A model generated the notes under the pieces. It saw nothing but the letters and a program-made list of their open reading frames with translations. It was not told the origin of the DNA and made no database searches. From Priapulus caudatus (taxonomy: Eukaryota > Priapulida > Priapulimorpha > Priapulimorphida > Priapulidae), in the NCBI RefSeq assembly GCF_000485595.1, contig NW_014577348.1, positions 247,958 through 311,957 of the forward strand: DNA of 64,000 bases. The letters are read 5' to 3'. Below are positions 58,958 through 64,000 of the stretch, piece after piece. How positions within the stretch are numbered: position 1 is the first letter of the stretch; every line of letters begins with the position of its first letter. Both the position numbers and the translations under genes were made by a program.

Positions 58958-61900
58958 ATGGTTCAACCAGACAGTAACGACAGTCACTCCTGGACCAGGA
59001 AAGCATCCGAGAAGTCAACACAACAAAGGTTAGCTGTGATGAGATGTGCAATATATATGTTTATAATTATGTCACACCTAGTTTCATCATTGGAAAATAT
59101 TGAATTCTGATCCAAAGGGCTACTTTGGGAATCTTGAAAAATTATGCATTAAAATCTGTCATCATGAACAGGTTGCATGACGGACAACTCGAAATTACCA
59201 CAGTCACTACCTAAATAATCGCCTAGTCGGCCTAGTTGAATTGCATTTATGTTTATACATTTATGATAGATTTATAGCTTCTAGATTGGATGTTGTATGA
59301 CTGTTCTTTGTCTTTTATCGGCACAATAGGGAATATCTGTAAAAAATTAATGTATAAATTTGTACATTTGTTTCCTAAGGAACAATAATTGTTTCTCTAA
59401 TGTTAGGCAGAAAAGTGATAGCTCAGGTTCCCAATCTCCTATCACTATCAGGCATGGCTCTGTAGAATATTATCGTTACAGGAGCAGGCGTCGATCAAGA
59501 TCCCCCGATAAAAAATCGTCCCATCATAGTCGACAGTCTCCGACAAATAGCAGACACAGGAAACACGGACATAAATCTGAACATAAAGGGTGAGCTAAGC
59601 AATTACATATTAGAGAGTACTAAAAATGATAACAGTCTGTGTGTGACCAGTTTTATGCCGCATCGCGAGAATAGCATCCGGATGCAGCATCTTTTAACAG
59701 TAATTTTCCACCACTATAATCACTTAATAGTATCTACTCCCGTGAAGAAAGAAGATGGTACAATTGCAGCAGAAATCCAAGAAACTGTGTAAGAAAAGGG
59801 ACAATTATAGTAGTTGTGATTGGCTTGGTTCAGAGATGAGAATCTCCCGCGGATGTGCGGTTTCCTGCGTTTTCCACTGATAATTTTCGAAATTGTTCAA
59901 ATCCGTTGAGAAAACTGTAGGGGGGGGGTACTGCCACCCACAGACAGTGGGAAAATGTCCTGCAGCTGGTGATGCCTTTTTACTGTCTGAGATCGCCATC
60001 CCGTGGCTGACAAATGTACTATTCATTCGCGCACTGTGCGACAATGTTGAGCTATGTGCGCGCAATGTCGGCGTTCATGAACAAGCTAGTTTTTGAAATT
60101 TCTGTGCATCGGAACGCGTCTGCAAGCATCTAATTTAAAAGAATTTCTGGGGGAGGACTCCTAGACCTTCCGAAAGTGCTTAGCACGTGCGGTGCGCAAT
60201 ATAGCGCTTAGCGCTATTCTACCAGTATGTAGAAATATATCCCGCGGCTTTCATCCAGGGCCGTTCTGATCTCTGTTGGTTACAACTTAGACATATGGAA
60301 TCATCTTCTGTGTACTATATGTGACACTAAAGTAAATAGAACTTGGGATAGGTGCGCTACAATGTATAAAAAAACATTTATTAATCACAATGATAATTTA
60401 ACACAAATGTTTTATTGTTTTAATTGCTGATGTGAGAAGGTAAATATTTGTTTAAATAGGCAAGTGGTTTACATAGCCTTAAAATGTGTAGAAAAATGAA
60501 TATTGCCATTGTAAAAGGTAGTTTGTTGCTGTAAATAATAGCATATCATGTTACAGTAGATCATCTGTTAATATCTACTTGTTTTAAATAGGCACAGAAA
60601 AGACGGCTCACTTTCTCAATCTCCTATCCGGCATGACTCTGCAGAAAATGATCGCTACAGGCGTCGATCAAGATCCCCTGATAAAAAATCATCCCATCAT
60701 AGGCGACAATCTCCGACAAATAGCAGACACAGAAAACACGGACATAAATTGAAACATGACAGGTTAGCATTTTATGAAAGTTAGGGAAAGATTCTTCTTT
60801 GAAATTATGTAAACTAAAGTATAGTATGTAAGTATAGGTTTTTAAGAAAAAAACAAGCCTGTACATAATTATACTCTTAATGGCTCTATTTCTTCTCAAA
60901 GGTTAGATTTATTGAACATATTTTGTGAATGTTTTGCATGCACTGTTTTTTTTGTATAACAGGTCGCACGCTCGAAATAAACATCAGAGGGAATCGTCAT
61001 CTAATACTGATTCATCGGGAGGAGGGAGCGATTCACCATCTTGTGAAAGCAGTGAGGAGAAGCCCGTTGCAAAAGTGCCACTAGGTGGTGCTGTTGTGCA
61101 GATATCAAAGGAGGAGAGACGGTGTGTAGCAGTGATGTGTTTTATTGTTCACGAGCTTGTTCGTCCTACGTAGACATTAAAGCCGCACAATGCGCATCCA
61201 AACGCTAATTTCTCCAGTACTAGACTAGCAAATACTTCATGGCATGCATAATCACACTACCTTATGACAAAATAAACTCTAGTTGCTCCCATTTCACTGC
61301 ACGTTTGCTTAAAACCCACAAGAAAGAGGTGAGAAAACTGGCATTCTGGCGCTAACGCCGGCTTGTTTGCCAAACAATTTAGCCGCGAAGTGGTTAGGGT
61401 GACGTCACATGTTTTTATCTTTGCTACACCCGTACCGCTGTACCGTAGCACCGCTGCATGGTTCCTTGGGGAAACTGTCAACAACATCGGAGAATTTGAA
61501 CAACATTGGAGGTATTTTCAAATACCTTTTATAAGACAACGCGCAGTGAAATGGGAAGAACTAGAGTTTATTTTGTCATAAGGTAGTGTGATTATGCATG
61601 ACACAAAGTATTTGCTAGTCTAGTACTGGAGAAATTAGCGTTTGGATGCGCATTGTACGGCTTTAAACACTTTTATTCTCAGAAATTTATTATCATAACT
61701 TGTTTACCTACCTTTGCAGACGAAGGAAGGCACGAATGAAAGCACTGGAGACACCAGAGGAGAAACGAGCTAGGCGACTTGCTAAGAAGGTGATCTTGTT
61801 AATTCTGTCTTTTAACCATGTTTACAAAGCAAGATAGTCCTGATATCATTTGATTTCCTTTAGGTCTAACACCCAACATGATAGAAAAATAGTGATATCA

Positions 61901-63167
61901 TAAATTTTATTTAATAATTTTAATTAATAATTTTAGAGGTGTGTGGAGTCTCTTTTGTGACATTTAATGAGTAGTGTGTGTTTTATGTTCAGGAAGCTAA
62001 AGAAAAAAAGAGAAGGCTTGAAATGGGATGGGACAAAGATTACCTGGTGAGTAATTGGCATCAGAGGTCAATCACAGGGATAAAAAGTTTCATAAAAATC
62101 ATCATAAATGTATATAAAATTGTAAGAAAACATGATGAATCCATAAAAAAACTCCATGAATTTTGGAATCTGTGTAATTGCTTTTCGTTATATGTGAATT
62201 AATTCAGTGCTCACATTGGAAATTTACACAAGAATCGAACTTTTCCTATGTGTACAAAGTTTAAAACCAGAACCCTGTATATTCTCAGATAGTGATTACA
62301 TTTTATCAGTTATATACATTCATATGATGTTGGGTGATACCTTATTTTACAATACTACTTTTTTTTATTCTGACAAGCTCTATCACATCAAATTGCTATT
62401 GGCTGTCAAGGGCAGTGGAATGTGATATTTAATGATATTATCAAACACCTGGTATAGCTACTAATCCAAATTGCAGGTAGCTAATAAATTGAGCCAGGTA
62501 GTGTATGGCAGTGATATTAAAGTTAGTTTTTGCTCTGATTTTAATTTATCTGTCTAGGGTTACACAAACACTGATAATCCATTCGGTGATGCCAATCTCC
62601 TTGAAACATTTGTATGGCATCAAAAACTCGAGAAAGAGGGAAAAGCTGACCTGCCAAAACATGAGTTGCAGAAGATGGGGTTAAAAAGTCAGGAAGCCAA
62701 TAAGGTTGGTGGAATCAAATATATGAATAAATTGTTTATTAAATACATAAGATATCGCTTGCTATGCCAATTGCATGTACAAATACCCAAATCTATTTAT
62801 AGTTACTAGTTAATTCAATAATGGCTGACTGCACAAATAAGAAGAACTTGACGAAAAATACTATATAAGTTTAAACTAGCAATGCCAGCACTGCATCAAC
62901 TACAAAAATGCTAGAATTTGAAGAGAATTTATTCACATTGTCGTGAGGCATCTGTCTAACCCTCGTTTTTTCTCAATTTTAATTATCGTAGTTTCACACA
63001 AAACCAGCAATTTGTTGGTGCATTGGTAATGGTATATCTGTATGTGTTGCTGTCAATGTAGCATGTCTGTAAATGGCTGCATTTTTATTCCTCAGATAGA
63101 ACTGGAGAAGGTCAAAGAGAGGCGACTACAGCGAGAGCAAGAACTTCTGCAGAGGGACGAAGAAATG
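58958..63167 (+). CDS. CACTIN: CACTIN (splicing-associated factor), 5' part, exons 1-8
   Basis: Conserved nuclear protein of the spliceosome, named for its genetic link to NF-kB/IkB-cactus signalling. Exons: 58958-59028, 59407-59589, 60592-60762, 60963-61121, 61720-61789, 61993-62046, 62558-62704, 63096-63167. All borders are AG/GT and all phases agree. They give 309 residues, and the gene runs on past the window; complete family members are roughly 700-760 residues. Residues 24-141 are two RS-like repeats (RSRSPDKKSSHH, RQSPTNSRHRKHGHK) coded by exons 2 and 3. Diagnostic family words follow: ETPEEKRARRLAKK (about 205-218), MGW (229-231), GYTNTDNPFGDANLLETF (from 237) and a Glu/Arg-rich coiled coil KVKERRLQREQELLQRDEEM at the end. 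The start is chosen as the first in-frame Met of exon 1. The donor of exon 8 (GTACTT) is weak. Confidence 0.9.
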
Positions 63168-64000
63168 GTACTTAGTGGCATATCTTGTTTCTTTATAGAT
63201 GGTAGTTGACACACACATGTAAGGCTTGATATTAACCCATTTCTTAAGATAACATGTATTTTAAATACATTAAATTCTTAGTGGCAAATAAATTTTAACA
63301 CACACTGTTGTCTCACATGTGATGCAGAAATAAATTTTGGTGTGATGCTGTCATGTTCTTGATTTTGTGCTCATACTGTTGTCAGGATGCAACCTTTGGT
63401 GTGGCATTGTACAACAATAAGATTAGCATAAAAAATGTGAACCTTTTCACCTAGTCATATATGTTTGACATTTGGAGGGGTAGTATCAGCCAATGACATA
63501 GGTGAACTAAATGGCTGCCCAGGGCCCCGGGCTACCTGCAGGGTCTTTTGCTGTCTGCAAAAATAATCGAACACTTCATTCATGATCTTTGTTCACCTTT
63601 CGTCCAGATTTGAAGGCTTCAGATTGCAGGAAATGATTTTTAGAGTAGCTTACGAATACAAAAGTTGCTTAGACTCCCTGAAAGAATTACTTCCTCAGAC
63701 CATCCGTGTAGGGGCCCAAAATGTAACTGCTGTTTTTGCTTTGATATAAATATGTAAATTACTTATATATATTAACAGCTACATGCCAGTCTGGTTGCAT
63801 AGTTAAAGTAAGTGATTGCTTTTAGCCTGAATTTTGCTTAGCATTTGCTAGTAGTTCTAGTTATCTTGATGTGTTGAACTTGTGAAATTCCCATCCCCAG
63901 ATCCCCATGAGTTGAAATGTAAATGTGCTGATTTGTTCTAAACCAACTGAAGGTCACCTGACAAAACTGAACAATCGAGCTTCAATATAGTGTAGTGTTT
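63168..64000. other. CACTIN intron 8 (continuing)
   Basis: No further CACTIN exon is recognisable before the window ends. The next conserved block of the family must lie beyond 64,000. AT-rich, no repeat recognised. Confidence 0.5.

Noticed and set aside
1-64000. CRISPR arrays, bacterial operons, tRNA and rRNA genes
   Set aside because: The spliced genes show a eukaryotic nuclear genome. No cloverleaf with a GTTCGANNC box, no rRNA core sequence and no spaced direct repeats of CRISPR type were seen by eye. A tRNAscan or Rfam search would be needed to exclude small RNAs fully.

Overview
The window is nuclear DNA of an animal. It has spliced genes with short phase-consistent exons and AT-rich introns, TTAGGG-type telomeric motifs scattered internally, and dense inverted-repeat mobile elements. 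Two conserved single-copy genes can be read exon by exon. DAP3 (mitochondrial small-subunit protein mS29) lies on + from 36,071. The 5' part of CACTIN lies on + from 58,958 and continues past the window end. The repeat load and the hairpin-ended repeat families suggest a marine invertebrate, perhaps a sponge, but the species cannot be fixed from this sequence.

Layout. 1-15,100 is repeat-rich and holds two copies of a broken TTF-type zinc-finger (hAT-related) gene fragment on the minus strand. Each copy abuts a CACGTG/GTACGTGC-rich tract. Several hairpin-ended or TIR elements lie nearby. 15,866-34,590 is a head-to-tail duplication of about 9.5 kb. Each copy carries the same mobile element of about 4 kb, with long terminal inverted repeats and a minus-strand gene for a FEN1/XPG-like nuclease. 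A 1.1-kb palindrome (34,401-35,530) sits on the distal edge. 36,071-43,930 is DAP3, with transposons in several introns. 45,080-58,900 is a mosaic: an assembly gap of 10 N, a solo LTR, a second copy of the DAP3 3' end, telomeric motifs and several foldback elements. 58,958-63,167 is CACTIN.

Sequence quality matters here. The duplicated blocks differ mostly by scattered single-base insertions and deletions, which break every long reading frame in the nuclease gene. DAP3 exons 1-12 and CACTIN exons 1-8 read cleanly. This pattern, with the N gap and a 160-base poly-T present in only one copy, suggests that parts of the window are poorly polished long-read assembly with unmerged haplotypes or local tandem copies. 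The DAP3 terminal exon is broken in the copy next to the gene and intact in the copy beyond the gap.

The most interesting element is the nuclease-bearing transposon-like unit. All five expected acidic positions of the FEN/XPG fold can be located, and the unit is bounded by matching inverted repeats starting TAGTCCAGG.
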